Positions 1-12,073 of a stretch of 64,000 nt of DNA are shown in pieces. Position numbers and translations under genes: made by a program. Within the stretch, counting starts at the first letter, position 1, and every line of letters starts with the position of its first letter. Under the pieces are notes generated by a model. It did not search any database. It was not told where the DNA came from and was given only the letters and a program-made list of their open reading frames with translations. Source of the stretch: Haematococcus lacustris (lineage: Eukaryota > Chlorophyta > Chlorophyceae > Chlamydomonadales > Haematococcaceae); assembly GCA_030144725.1 (NCBI GenBank), contig JASKMD010000029.1, positions 5,175,965-5,239,964 on the forward strand. Direction: 5' to 3'.

Positions 1-296
1 GGCCTGGTTGAACATGAATGCGGTGGTACCCCTCCTGCTCGGCCCCTACCCCACCTGCTGCTCCCCCCACCCCCACGAACACTGGCCGGGTACCTACCCG
101 AAGGCCAGGTCAGGTACAGCAGGCACTTTGGCAACCCTGGCCTATCTATCGTATTATTGTTACATTACTATACCCACAGTATTGTTATTACTTTCTGTAG
201 TATCATATCCTACATGCTTGAACTGTGTGTCTGATACAGCCTCACATCCAGCATGTGTCTGATGCAGACTCACATCTTCGTAAGCCCAGGCCCACC

Positions 297-3056
297 TCAG
301 GGGATGCGGGCAGCAGGAAGTCGGTGGGCAGCTTGACCAGGGACTTGGCGGCTCGGGTCAGGCGCGGGGGGCTGCGGCTGCTCCACTGCGGGTTGCGTGA
401 CCGCACCGCCATCTGTGCACCAGGCAGGGGCAGGCCGCATGTACCAATGGGGCGGAGGGCACCGGGATGGAGGGGCAGGGCGTCGGGACGCAGGGGCAGG
501 GGAGGGGCCCCCAAGTACCCCCCCTCAGCAGCCCCCCTCACCTGGCTGGCGGCCACCAGGGCAGGCAGCACCTCCAACTGCAGGCACCACGACATCAGGC
601 CTCAGCTCAGCAAGGTGTGTGTGGCAGTTGCCCACACCCCCACACCTGCTCGACTCCTGGCTGGGAATGGAAGGGGCTGCTGCTGACAGCGTAGTTGTTG
701 CCTGTCTGCCTGCTCAATGCAACTGGCAGTAGAGGCAGTAGAGGCCTGGCTGGGCTGGCTGTGGGCCAGCAGGTCAGCCCACCTTGACCAGCGCAGCCCG
801 GGTGCTGCTGTAGGCACTGAGGGCCCACACTGCGGAGGCGGCCACCTCCTGGGGCAGCAGCAGGCCACACACACCACTCCACCACCGCCCTCAGCCACCT
901 CCACCTCCAGCGCCATAGCTGATGTGGTCCTCCTCACCCACCCACCCCACCCACCCCCTCACAAACAATACATGAAGCACAGGAGGAACAAACGGGGGAA
1001 AAAGACGCCGCCCTTGCCGACAGGGGGGCATCACGGGAGGAGGGTAAACCCAGGAGTGACCCCTTGCTGCCCTCCCACTAGAACACCCCTTACAAGCACA
1101 AGGCTGCAGTCCGGACACTGAGTTAACACCCTGACTGAAGTGGACACTGTTCAGACATTGCGGCACAATGTGGACCGCCCACCACCCTTGCTTTCGAGAC
1201 CCACCACCACCCATGGCCATGGCGTGCAGTGGGGATGGTGGCCGATGCCAATGCCAGCACCGCTATGTGGATGGCAGCACTGACTGTTCCCTTACCCCTG
1301 CTATCACCCCTACTACTACCACCAGCTCAGTGGATGCTGCCACCACTGCTCTTCTTCATCTGCTACTAGTGCCTGTGCAGCAGCAGCAGCAGCAGCAGCA
1401 GGCGGCGCGCGGGGCCCTGGCCAGCAGCCCCCTCACCATGACCTCAGGCATGCCGCTCTTTAGGGCCTCCACCAGGGCTGACAGCGCATCAGGGCTCAGC
1501 CGCAGGGCTTGGGAGCGGTTGGCGGCCAGCTCTGCCAACCCCTGACACACGCCGTGCACACACACACACACACACATACACACACAGTCACTCTGGCATT
1601 CATGCACTGGCTCAGAACCCATCAGGGGCAGCGGGCTGTGATGACACCGCTGTGGCTCTGATGGCTTGTCTGCGGCTCAGGTCAGGGGGTGAAGGTTAGG
1701 GTTAGCCTAGGGTTACCCTAACCCTAACCCTGCGGCCCAGGTGACACCCAGTCCCATGAGTCTTCAGCGCAGCTAAACCACCAGTACACAGAGAGTTGCA
1801 TGGTTCCGGTCACTGCTTTGCAAAACCGTCTTAAGAAAGGGGGAAACAAGAGAACACGAGATACGGGGTGGCTGGAATCAGGCAACTCTCTGTGTACAAT
1901 CAACGCTAAAGACCCAACACGGGGGTTCGACTGCTGGCTGCTCATTGCGTATGCAATGCAGGGCTGGAGTCCTGTACCGCAGCTGCTGTCGTGCGCACGG
2001 AGTGTGGCTTGTAGAACGGACTGGGCTGGCCCTGGCAGCCTGTGTTGGAGTTGGGATTAGAAGCCATGCGCTGAGGGTTTGCGGCACGTATTCTGTGTCC
2101 AGCCCTGGCCTCACCTGCACGCCTTGCAGCATGATTTGGTTGCGTATGGGCAGCGGCACAGGCAGCTCGCGATAAGCCGTGTACGCTGCGTCGCCCTCCC
2201 CAGCAATATAGGACTGAGTCAGGCTGTGCAGGGCAAGTGAGGGCAGGGCAGGGCAGGGGAGGGCAGGGCCAGCTGCTCAGGGAGGCAGGCTGGGCCAGGC
2301 CAGGCAAAGGCGGTCAGTGTGAAGCAGGGCAGCACACACAGCAGCATGGCCACACCAGGGAACACACCACCACCACCACCACCACCACCACCATACACAC
2401 CACTAGCTACCACACTGCCACCACCACCATATGCTACACTGCCACTGCACTACCCACCCCACACTACACAATCCTGGCTACACAAAGGAAGCTTCAGCCA
2501 GAGCAGCCTGCTGTCCAGGGTGTCAGCCAAGGGGCACAACTGAGACCCTGACCCACCAGCCCCAGGGGTGTGAGCTAATGGGCACGACCCAGGGCTGCAT
2601 GAGCTCAGGGTTGAGTGACGCCGCCCTGACCCTGACCCTGACCCAGGGTCTGGCACAGGGGCTTGCCCCAACTCCCCTGCATCTCACCGCCCACCCTCGT
2701 CCTGCTCCTGAGCAGGCAGCCCCCCTCCCCCAGCTCCCCCTTCCCCTGCCGCTGCTGGCCCCCCTGCCCCTTGCTGGCCCCCCTGGCCCCTTGCTGGCCC
2801 TCCTGCCCCTTGCTGGCCCCCCTGCCCCTTGCTGGCCCCCCTGCCCCTTGCTGCCCCTTGGTGCCCCCCTGCACCTTGGTGCCCCCAGCATCACCTGCGA
2901 GGCACCCCGACCTTGGCCACCAGGCGGGCCAGGGCTAGGGAGTGGGTGGCGGCGCGGCCACGGGCAATGCCGGCCCACCAGGCCTTCACAGCAGCCTCCC
3001 CGTCAATGGGTACCGCCACCCAAGGCTGCTGCTGCAACCCCACCACAACACCACAA

Positions 3057-3100
<44 letters not shown>

Positions 3101-4675
3101 CAGTGCCAGCATGAGTCAGAGCTGCAGCTTGTGTGGCACCACCTTACAGCCGTGGATGTGCGCAGCCCCAGTCCAGTAGTGAAGGCAAGCTCTGGCAACA
3201 ACCTGGCAGTGCCTCTACTGGGTGGCGGGTGCTGCTGCTGCCTGCATCAGAGGAGCAGGCCCTTGCTGCCGCACTGCCTCTCACACACATGGCTGCGCCC
3301 TACAGGCTGTTGAGGAGGCCGCAGCCGAGCAGGGGGATGCGGTCTTTGGCATTGCCCGTCACCACACAGCCATAGTCCGGCTGCACAGCCTGAGACATGC
3401 GGCTGCGCTCATAGCTGTCACAGCCCCTGCCTCCCACACCCCGCAGCCATGCTGCTGGTGAGCTGCCCCTGGCCCTGTGCTGCCCCAGCACTGCCACACA
3501 GTCCCTGCCACCTCTCCACCTGCTGCTCCTGCTGCCCTGCATCCTAGCTGCACTGCGCCGCTCCTGGCCTGCTGCTCAGAGCCGTGGCCACAGCCAGGAG
3601 GCTTGCTGTTGCCTGCCAGCAGCAGCATGCCTCCTGCCTGCTTGAACACAAGCAGCAGACCCACAGCCTGCCTCACCGCCCCTGCTGCCAGCCCCCTGCC
3701 GGCTGTCAGAGCTGCAGCCAGACCTGGAGTGGGGGCTGCGGCCTGCCTTACCCACCAGGGGCATGAGCAGGCGGTACACGTCAATGGCTGGGGGCACCTC
3801 CGCCAGGTCCAGGCTGTCCAGGGGGCAGCAGTCGTCATGCGGGTGACTGAACAGGGCCAGGCTGTGGGAGGCAAAGGTGGTGGACACCTGGCAGGGGGCA
3901 GCGGGCAGGGGGCCAGCAGGCAGGGGCAGGGGCAGGCACCTGGGGGAGGGGGGCTTGCCATGCTCCATGCATGGAAGGTCTTTACTGGTGCCTATGCCTA
4001 TGCCTCCAACCACCACCATCAGCAGCAGCAGCCATGTAGAGAGAGTCTGGTTGCTGCTCGTCAGGGTGGGGTGTTTGTACTCATGCCCATAGGTGCAAGC
4101 TTGAAAGGGTTGGGGAGGTGCTGCTGAGGTGCTGCGGGGCTCCACCTCGATGGTGCCGCCACCAGTGCGCTCGTCCAGCATCTCATTGCGCTCCTCAGCC
4201 ACCTGCAGCGCCACCGGCACTCCCTCAGTGCAGTGCTGCCACCCTGGCCTGTACCTGCACCTCCCTGCACGGCTAGCCCCCTCACTAGCCTACACAAGCA
4301 CCCCCTAGGCACCTTCACTGGGGCACCTGGGCACAGTGCTGGCTGGCAGCGGCTGCATCACACCTCAGCCTGAGCCTTGCGCCAATATCAGGCCAGTGAG
4401 GAAGGCCAGGCTGGGTCGCTGAAACTGCATCTCAGGAACTGGCTGCATGGAAGCCTGCACCACGGCTCTGTCGCAGCCCACTGGCGTCCGGCAGCACACT
4501 GGCGGGACCCTGTACTCGCTCAGCCCTGGTAGTGGTGGTGCTTAGGGCCCATCACCCTGGCTTCATGACTCCTCACCTGTGTCCACCTGTGCTCCTCTGG
4601 GCCCAGCAGCACGTCACTGATTGAGCGGTGCAGCTCTGTGAAGCTGGCCCCAACAGCCACCTCCAAGGAGCATAC
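297..4675 (-). CDS. Probable armadillo/HEAT-repeat protein, multi-exon, ends uncertain
   Basis: A run of short minus-strand exons shows the helix-loop-helix texture of armadillo or HEAT repeats. The best defined is 4577-4675 (starts after a CAG acceptor, ends at GTGAGG; contains SISDVLLGPEEHRW). Others lie near 4380-4440 (FQRPSLAFLTGLILAQ), 4125-4205 (VAEERNEMLDERTGGG), 3757-3888 (IDVYRLLMPL before GTGGGT), 3300-3410 (QPDYGCVVTGNAKDRIPLLG), 2890-3010 (GEAAVKAWWAGIARGRAA), 2125-2220, 1435-1545 (LAELAANRSQALRL), 780-880 (EVAASAVWALSAYSS), 545-595 and 297-420. The segments at 1435-1545 and 780-880 are the most repeat-like. Introns hold CA, CAC and GGGCA simple repeats. Neither start nor stop is certain, and whether every piece belongs to one gene is an inference. 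I do not recognise the specific protein. Confidence 0.5.
1692..1732. repeat. Interstitial telomere-like inverted repeat
   Basis: GGTTAGGGTTA units are followed by a short centre (GCCTA) and then TACCCTAACCCTAACCC, giving an almost perfect hairpin of TTAGGG-type repeat. Shorter TAGGGTTA/CCCTAA pieces recur in pullulanase introns at 8015-8095 and 10920-10970. It may be an interstitial telomeric relic or a sequence that happens to resemble one. Confidence 0.5.
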
Positions 4676-4689
4676 CTGCGGCATGCCCG

Positions 4690-5736
4690 AGGTATGGCTC
4701 CCACCCGAGGCCGAGCGAGCAAAGCAGCGCCCCAAGTATAGAAAGGCGGCGATGCAGTGCAGCATCACGCGTGGTCAGCGCAGTAAAGTTGACTACTTTC
4801 AAACCTTTGGCGAAGCTCCTTCCCGCTTCACAAACACCCGCAGCCTCCTGATATCTGGCATCGCGTCGCATCTACGTGGAGAACATGGCAGAGCCGGACA
4901 TGTCTGCTTTGTCGCGCATGGTTACATTGCGCAGGTGGCATGCGGATTCAAAGGGAACCTAGCATGCCTCCGTAAGTTCGATGATGTCGTCATGATACCA
5001 GTGGCCCTAAAGGTATCACCCGCCGCACTTAAAGGGGCCGGTGGCTTAGCAAAGGCAGAAGCGAGCCCCACGGTTTCAATAGATTGCTCTTCCAACGGCA
5101 TTGCTAGCTCCCCCTCCTCCACCTCATGTAATCACGCAGTTCACCTTACTGCTGCGGGTTATTGCGTCTATGAACTAGCCCCAACTTGCAATGCAGCCAT
5201 GCATGTCCCTCGGCGACTTAGGCCAAGCGGCGTCTGCGCACGCGGCACCACGATGAAGCTGAGTGCAGTGACAGACTTTACATCGCGGACGCGCTGCGTT
5301 GTACAATTCACCTGCAATTCTCTTGCCTCACCCCCATCTCGTGCGCTGTCTGGCGATCGCCGTCGAGGCACTATTAAATACACTAGGCTGCTGGCTCCGC
5401 GCAACCCCATCCTGGGCTTCTCACAAACGCGCACGCCGGTGATCGCCGCAGCCAATGCCAGTGGCAGCGTTGCGGCTTCTCCCACCATGGTCAGGGTGCG
5501 CTATGTACGCCGCGACCGCGTGTACTCGGTACGGCAGCTCAGCCGGGGTGGCCGGGGAGTCCACCCCCTCGCCACCTCGCCACCCTGACCCGCGCTGTCG
5601 CCCTGCTGACGTTCTCCACACTCAACAGCTTCAGTTCATAAGGGGCATAAGGGGCTGGCCACAGGGGGTAAAGTACAACACCCACAGACAGAAGAAACAT
5701 TAGCCACTGCCCTGCTGAGGCTGGGGCTGCTACGGC

Positions 5737-5775
<39 letters not shown>

Positions 5776-6389
5776 AGAGCTGGGGACTTCATGTGTGGGG
5801 CGATGTGACAGAGCACACCGACTGGCAGCGCCCCCTGTCACCCCAGGGGTAAGCTGGCCTGGCCTGGCCTGGCTGTGGGGTAGGGCACATTCCATCCAGG
5901 CAGGCTGTGAGCTGCGTGCGGGCTGCAGCCTACCAGGTGTGACCCACAGCAGGGCGCTCAGGTGTGACCCACAGCAGCCTACCAGGTGTGACCCACAGCA
6001 GCCTACCAGGTGTGACCCACAGCAGGGCGCTCAGGTGTGACCCACAGCAGCCTACCAGGTGTGACCCACAGCAGGGTGCCGTCAGGGCGACAAGGGGACA
6101 TGTGCTGTTGCTCCCCTGCATACTGTTTTCCACAGCGCCTGCATGGGTGCTTTGCATGGGTGCATGCACACCTACTCTCCCAGGGAAGATGTTGCAAGCC
6201 ACTGAGAGGGTGCAAGTGCAAGGCCCCTGGATGGGCCAGCCAAGCTGGACCAGGAAAGTCAGCCTGGCTCAATATCTGCATATAGCTACGCAGGCAGCCA
6301 GACAGGCAGGCAGCCATGCGGCTATCCAGGCAGACCAGCAGGCAGGGGTCAGCTTGAGGTGCTTGAGGTGTGGATGGGTGTGGGAGCAG
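4690..6389. other. Region between two divergent genes; only weak ORFs
   Basis: This stretch separates the minus-strand repeat-protein gene from the plus-strand pullulanase gene and probably holds both 5' ends, including the missing pullulanase transit peptide and first exons. A plus-strand reading frame of 316 codons (4638-5588) is open but has no recognisable motif and overlaps the 4577-4675 exon on the other strand, so I do not call it a gene. On the minus strand, 5590-5730 encodes a hydrophobic segment (FLLSVGVVLYPLWP) faintly like the second membrane segment of Sec62. It has no other Sec62 sequence around it and sits next to a (CTG)n run at 5741-5775. Confidence 0.4.
5928..6078. repeat. 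Minisatellite, GTGTGACCCACAGCAG units
   Basis: Copies of a unit of about 22-24 bases (CAGCCTACCAGGTGTGACCCA, alternating with CAGGGCGCTCAGGTGTGACCCA) lie directly upstream of the first recognised pullulanase exon. Two unit variants alternate, suggesting expansion as a dimer. Confidence 0.8.
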
Positions 6390-7193
6390 GTTGGACGCCG
6401 AGGGCGTGTACTGGGAGGTGAAGCTGCGGCCGGGGGCGCGCAAGCTGGGCCTGCTGGTGCACTGCGGCGACACCAAGAGCGCTGGTGGGGCTGGGGGGGC
6501 AGGGGGCAGGGGGGTAAGGGGGGTAAGGGGGGGCAGGGGGCAGGGGGGGGCACCACGGTGTGTGGTTGGGCAGCAAGGCGCCAGGTGGGCATGAACCTCA
6601 CTCCATGCACCCCACCCTGGTCACACTTAAATCTCACGTGCTGCCCCGCCCCTGCTGCCCCTGCTGCCCCTGTTGTGCGTAGTAGTGCCATGTCCCCCCT
6701 GCTGCCTGGCCTGCAGGCGCTGAGCTTCAGGTCAGTGAGCTGGGTGAGGGCAGTGAGGTGTGGCTGGCTGGGGACCAGCAGCAGGCCTTTGTGGGCGCCA
6801 AGCCGGACCTCAGCAGACTGCCGGTGGGCAGCGTCAACAAGTCAGCCGCGGTCTGGTGAGCTAACCCTCACCCTCTACACCTAAACCCTACCCTCACACC
6901 CCACCCTTACCCTCACACCCCACCCTTACCCTCACACCCCACCCTTACCCTCACACCCCACCCTTACCCTCACACCCCACCCTTACCCTCACACCCCACC
7001 CTTACCCTCACACCCCACCCTTACCCTCACACCCCACCCTTACCCTCACACCCCACCCTTACCCCCCCCCGGCACGCTCAAGAGCAGCAGCAGCAGCAGC
7101 AGCAGCGGGGCAGCAGTTGGGGCAACAGCAGTAGCGCCTGCAGCAGCAGCAGCAGTAAAGGTAGTGGCGTCAGCAGTCAACGGCGAGGCGGCA

Positions 7194-7241
<48 letters not shown>

Positions 7242-10200
7242 CAGTAGGGGGCTAAGGTCGATGCTCTGGGCAGCCCTGTGGGTGGGAGTGAGGGCAGTGT
7301 GACCTGGTGTCACTGAGGGGTGTGTGGGCTGCCACGTGCAGGGTGTCGCGTGACGTCATAGCCTGGCGCCATGCGCTGCGGGACACGGAGGGCGCGCGCT
7401 CATTCACACTGCACGTGCGCCAGGGGGCGGGCATGTGGGTCAATGGTGCGTCACGGGTGAGCCAGGCGGCAGGGGGGGGCAGTGTGGGGGCAGTGGGGGG
7501 GCAGGGGGCTACTGGTGGTGGGCCAAGCTACAAGAAGCTGGGATGCGACTTTTCTCCCTCCTCTCCCCTCTCCCCTCTCCCCTCTCCCCTCTCCCCTCTC
7601 CCCTCTCCCCTCTCCCCTCTCCCCTCTCCCCTCTCCCCTCTCCCCTCTCCCACACCCCGCTGCTGTCATAGCCTTGCAGCTGCTGCTGCCGCCGCTGGTC
7701 ACCCCTGCTGCTGCTGCTGCTGCCGCCTGCCGTGCTGGTTGTGTGTGCCGCAGCTGATGGGGTGCAGGGGGCGGAGCAGAGCTTCCCCCTGGAGCCCCTG
7801 GCCCCCGCACTGCCTCAGGACCTGGCGGACAAGTGGCCGTACCTGGCTGCCTGCTCAGCGCTGCGCCTGCCTGCCAAGGCTCTGAAGCAGGTGGGGGGGG
7901 GCAGGAGATGGGGCAGGGTCAGGGGGTGGGGCGGCAGGAGGTGGGTCAGAGGGGGACCCCAGCAGTGGGCACTGCTGCGCCCTCCATCCCACCCCCTCAG
8001 TCAGGGCCAGGCTGCTAGGGTTCTCACCTAATACCTAACTAACTGACTTAACCACAATCCTGGGGAAACCCTAACTAACCCTAGCTGAACCCTAGGCTCC
8101 CCTCCCCCCCTGCCCCCTGCCCCCTCCCCCCCTGCCCCCTGCCCCCTCCCCCCCCTGCCCCCTGCCCCCTCCCCCCTCCCCCCCTGCCCCCTGCCCCCTC
8201 CCCCCTCCCCCCTGCCCCCAGCTCCTTAAACCTAGTAGGGAGCAGTACCCTGACCCTGCCCCAGCTGACCTTACTGCCCCCCCCCCTGCCCCCCCCTGCC
8301 CCCTCTGCCCCCCCCTCCCCCCCAGGTGTCCAGCCTGGTGCAGGCGCAGCTCATGGTTAGCGTGGCCAGTGCCAGCGGCAGCGCCATGGACGCCACGGGG
8401 CTGCAGCTGCAGGGCGGCCTGGATGCCCACTTCAGCTATGACGGGCCGCTGGGGGTCAGCCAGGACCCGGCCACTGGCCAGATCACTGTCGCTGGTGAGC
8501 AGGGGGGGGCGGGGGGGCCTGGGGGGCGGGGGGGGTGTAGGGGGCTCAGGGGGGGGGGCCTAGGGTGGGGGTGGGCCAGGGGGTCATGTGGTGTGTGGGG
8601 GGGAGCTAGGTAGGGGGGGGTGGAAGGGGGGGTTGGGGGGTAGGGGAGGGGGTGCTCCTGCAGGTGAATAGGGTCGGGGGCTAGGCTGTGCGTGCGCACG
8701 GCCTGGCCTCGTTGTCCTGCTCTCCCTCCTGCCCCTCACCCCCAGCTCTCTCCCCCCAGCCCCATGGGAGGGGTGGGTGGGAAGCAAACAGGAGAACCAT
8801 TCAGGTGCGGCATGCAGGCCGAGCACCTCCCCCCCCTTCCTCCCCCACCACCTCCCCTGCCCCGGGGCCCCCTTCGGCCCCAGGCCTTCAGCCGCATTGT
8901 TGACCTACTACGCCCCCGCCCCCCTCCCCTGTGCCCTCCCCCCTGGCAGTGTGGGCACCCACCGCCCAGAGCCTTGAGCTGCTGCAGTGGGCGGGGCCAC
9001 GGGGCTCTGAGCAGCCCCGGGTGCAGGCCATGCAGCGGGGGGCGCTGGGGCCGGGGGTGTGGAGCTGCAGCCTGCCCCCCTCAGCTCTGTTCACCTTCTA
9101 CAAGTTCAGGTGGGGGGGAGGGGAGGGGGGAGTGCAAGGGGAGGGGGGGGGGGGGCCGTTGGGCCCGCCCGCTGGCTGTCCGCACCTGGTCGCTGGGTCA
9201 GTATGTCAGATCAGGTGTGAGATCACACAGCTTGTTGCGTGTGCCACAGGGGCAGTTTGCAGCTGTGTGGCCACTTCAGCCAGCAGTGTGGACTGCAGCC
9301 TAACAGCACTGCACTGACCCCCTCCCCCTCCCCCCCTTACCCCCCTCCCCCTCCACGCCCCTTTACCCCACCCCCGGTACCCCCACACCTCACCCCTGCC
9401 TGCCCGCAGGGTCAGGGTGTACTGCCCCCAGAGCGTCAGGATGGAGGTGCGCAGCCACCCCTCTGCCCTGTGCCCCTCACCCCTGTGTCACCCCTGTGTC
9501 CCTCCTGTGCCCCTCACCCCTGTGTCACCCCTGTGTCACCCCTGTGCCCCTCACCCCTGTGTCACCCGACCCCTGTGTCACTCCTGTGCCCCTCCACCCC
9601 TGTGTCACCCCTGTGCCCCTCACCCCCTGGTGTCACCCCTGTGTCACTCCTGTGCCCCTTACTCCTGTGTCACCCCTGTGTCACCCCTGTGCCCCTCACC
9701 CCTGTGTCACCCCTGTGTCCCCCCTGTGCCCCTCACCCCTGTGTCACCCCTGTGTCACCCCTGTGCCCCTCACCCCTGTGTCACCCCTGTGTCACCCCTG
9801 TGCCCCTCACCCCTGTGTGTCACCCCTGTGTCACTCCTGTGCCCCTCACCCCTGTGTCACTCCTGTGCCCCTCACCTCCTGTGCCCCTCACCCCTGTGTC
9901 ACTCCTGTGCCCCTCACCCCTGTGCCCCTCACGCCCTGTGTCACTCCTGTGCCCCTCACCCCCTGTGCCCCTCACCCCTGTGTCACCCCCTGTGCCCCTC
10001 ACCCCCTGTGCCCCTCACCCCGTGCCTTCAGCCTGAGCTGTGCAGCAGAGCTGGGGGGGCTGAAAGGTCGCCAGCTGTCCGGCTGCCAGGGCTGTGTCTG
10101 AGGGGGGCACCCTAGGGTCCCCCTAGCCCTCTGTGTCAGCTGCCAGGCTGTGTCAGCGGGCTGGTTGCGGGGCCTTGAGGGGCTGAGGGGCTGCAGCGGC

Positions 10201-11371
10201 TGCCCGGCTACCTGTGTGTGTCTGAGGGGTGCACCCTAGCCGCCCTGCACCTGTGTCGCCTGCCAGTGTGTGTCGCCTGCCAGTGTGTGTCGCCTGCCAG
10301 TGTGTGTCGCCTGCCAGTGTGTGTCGCCTGCCAGTGTGTGTCGCCTGCCAGTGTGTGTCGCCTGCCAGTGTGTGTCGCCTGCCAGTGTGTGTCGCCTGCC
10401 AGTGTGTGTCGCCTGCCAGTGTGTGTCGCCTGCCAGTGTGTGTCGCCTGCCAGTGTGTGTCGCCCTGCCAGTGTGTGTCGCCTGCCAGGTGTGTCGCCTG
10501 CCAGTGTGTGTCGCCTGCCAGTGTGTGTCGCCTGCCAGTGTGTGTCGCCTGCCAGTGTGTGTCGCCTGCCAGTGTGTGTCGCCTGCCAGTGTGTGTCGCC
10601 TGCCAGTGTGTGTCGCCTGCCAGTGTGTGTCGCCTGCCAGTGTGTGTCGCCTGCCAGTGTGTGTCGCCTGCCAGTGTGTGTCGCCTGCCAGTGTGTGTCG
10701 CCTGCCAGTGTGTGTCGCCTGCCAGGGGGTGGTTGCGGGGCCCTGGCCTGGCCTGCAGGTCAGCGAGGCCACCGACCCCTACTCCAGGAGCCTGGCGGCT
10801 GACGGCGAGCGCAGCCAGATCGTGCCCCCAGACCTCGAGCACCCACTGCTGGTGGGGGGCTGGGGGTGGGGTGGAAGGGGAGGGAGATGGGCTAGGGGCG
10901 GGCTTGGGTCGGAGTTAGGGCTCGGGCTAGGGTTAGGTCAGGGTTACGGTGAACACATTAGCCCTAACCTTGACATCCATTCGAAGTGTTCAAGGGGTGG
11001 AAAAGAGTGAGGGGAAGTGGGGACTGGGAGGTGAGGGGGGCAGAAGGGGCAGGGATGAGGGGTATGCGGAAAAAGGAGAAGGGAAAGGGAGGTAGACTGT
11101 GGGAATGGGGAGCGTGGGGGGAGGTGAGGGAGCCCACCGCCCTCCTATGCAGGGTGCAGGGTGAGGTGCACCACCTGCCTGTGTTTGAGCGTGGCTGTGG
11201 TTTGTGCTGGACTCTGCTGCTGTGTGCGTGTCTGAGTGTGATGAGTGTGATGAGTGTGATGAGTGTGATGAGTGTGGTGCAGATGCCTCCTGGATGGCAT
11301 GGTCACGACGTGCCCCGAGTGGCTGCCTGGACCGACATCTCCCTGTATGAGCTGCACATACGGGACTTCAG
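6390..11371 (+). CDS. PUL1: Pullulanase / limit dextrinase, 5' and 3' partial
   Basis: This is a starch-debranching enzyme that hydrolyses alpha-1,6 branch points of amylopectin in the chloroplast. Nine exons (6390-6484, 6717-6855, 7342-7445, 7754-7890, 8326-8494, 8950-9109, 9410-9446, 10759-10851, 11283-11371) join without a phase conflict to give 341 residues. Exon 1 has a bacterial-type PUD-like stretch (KLGLLVHCGDTKSAG). Next come AVWVSRDVIAWRH and DATGLQLQGGLDAHFSYDGP, both close to plant limit dextrinases, then VAVWAPTAQ (the CBM48-like region) and DISLYELHIRDF, the start of the GH13 barrel. The catalytic residues lie further 3' and are lost in the N gap; nothing after the gap resembles the enzyme. 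The transit peptide and start were not found. The last visible donor is GC (GCAAGA). Introns are packed with minisatellites. Confidence 0.9.
6892..7062. repeat. 19-bp minisatellite in a pullulanase intron
   Basis: About nine near-identical tandem copies of CACACCCCACCCTTACCCT fill much of the intron between the second and third pullulanase exons. They are followed by (CAG)n-type runs at 7085-7240. Confidence 0.9.
7557..7651. repeat. CTCTCCCC octamer array in a pullulanase intron
   Basis: Tandem CTCTCCCC-type units form a pure pyrimidine tract on the plus strand, in the intron before exon 7754-7890. Confidence 0.85.
8096..8325. repeat. C-rich CCCCCTGCCC array running into a splice acceptor
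   Basis: Imperfect CCCCCTGCCC and CCCCTCCCCC units continue until the CAG acceptor of pullulanase exon 8326-8494, where they supply the polypyrimidine tract. Confidence 0.85.
9466..10022. repeat. CCCCTGTGTCA / CCCCTGTGCCCCTCA minisatellite
   Basis: Two related units, CCCCTGTGTCA and CCCCTGTGCCCCTCA, alternate irregularly for about 550 bases in the intron after exon 9410-9446. The irregular higher-order order suggests repeated slippage. Long frames across it are array artefacts. Confidence 0.9.
10249..10730. repeat. 15-bp minisatellite GTGTGTCGCCTGCCA
   Basis: About 31 tandem 15-base units lie in the intron before exon 10759-10851, almost all identical. Two length variants occur at 10460-10500 (an extra C, then a shortened unit). 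There are no unique spacers, so this is not a CRISPR array. Confidence 0.95.
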
Positions 11372-11382
11372 GCAAGAGGGGG

Positions 11383-11573
11383 GCAGCAGCAGGGGCAGGG
11401 GCAGGGGCAGGGGGCAGGGCAGGCAGGGCAGGGCAGGGGCAGGGGCAGGGGCAGGGGCAGGGGCAGGGGCAGGGGCAGGGGCAGGGGCAGGGCAGGGGCA
11501 GGGGCAGGGGCAGGGGCAGGGGCAGGGGCAGGGGCAGGGCGGGCAGGGGCAGGGGCAGGGGCTGGGCAGAGGG
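11383..11573. repeat. GGGGCA hexamer array ending in the assembly gap
   Basis: Tandem GGGGCA units with occasional GGGCA units run from just after the GC donor of exon 11283-11371 straight into the N run. The gap is probably an unassembled continuation of this array plus an unknown amount of gene. Confidence 0.9.
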
Positions 11574-12073
11574 NNNNNNNNNNNNNNNNNNNNNNNNNNN
11601 NNNNNNNNNNNNNNNNNNNNNNNNNNNNNNNNNNNNNNNNNNNNNNNNNNNNNNNNNNNNNNNNNNNNNNNNNNNNNNNNNNNNNNNNNNNNNNNNNNNN
11701 NNNNNNNNNNNNNNNNNNNNNNNNNNNNNNNNNNNNNNNNNNNNNNNNNNNNNNNNNNNNNNNNNNNNNNNNNNNNNNNNNNNNNNNNNNNNNNNNNNNN
11801 NNNNNNNNNNNNNNNNNNNNNNNNNNNNNNNNNNNNNNNNNNNNNNNNNNNNNNNNNNNNNNNNNNNNNNNNNNNNNNNNNNNNNNNNNNNNNNNNNNNN
11901 NNNNNNNNNNNNNNNNNNNNNNNNNNNNNNNNNNNNNNNNNNNNNNNNNNNNNNNNNNNNNNNNNNNNNNNNNNNNNNNNNNNNNNNNNNNNNNNNNNNN
12001 NNNNNNNNNNNNNNNNNNNNNNNNNNNNNNNNNNNNNNNNNNNNNNNNNNNNNNNNNNNNNNNNNNNNNNNNN
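11574..12073. other. Assembly gap, 500 N
   Basis: Exactly 500 N, so probably a placeholder of unknown true length. It separates the middle of the pullulanase gene from unrelated sequence, so at least the catalytic barrel exons are missing or placed elsewhere. Confidence 0.98.

Noticed and set aside
1..296. Overlapping short ORFs at the left edge
   Set aside because: No motif or splice support; no gene can be called in this stretch.
4638..5588. 316-codon plus-strand ORF
   Set aside because: No motif, unusual composition for a conserved protein, and it overlaps a better supported exon on the other strand; chance is likely in GC-rich DNA.
5590..5730. Sec62-like membrane segment (FLLSVGVVLYPLWP) on the minus strand
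   Set aside because: Resemblance limited to about 15 residues with no other Sec62 sequence or exons nearby.
10249..10730. Regularly spaced 15-bp repeats that look CRISPR-like at first sight
   Set aside because: Units are directly tandem with no unique spacers and lie in an intron of a eukaryotic nuclear gene.
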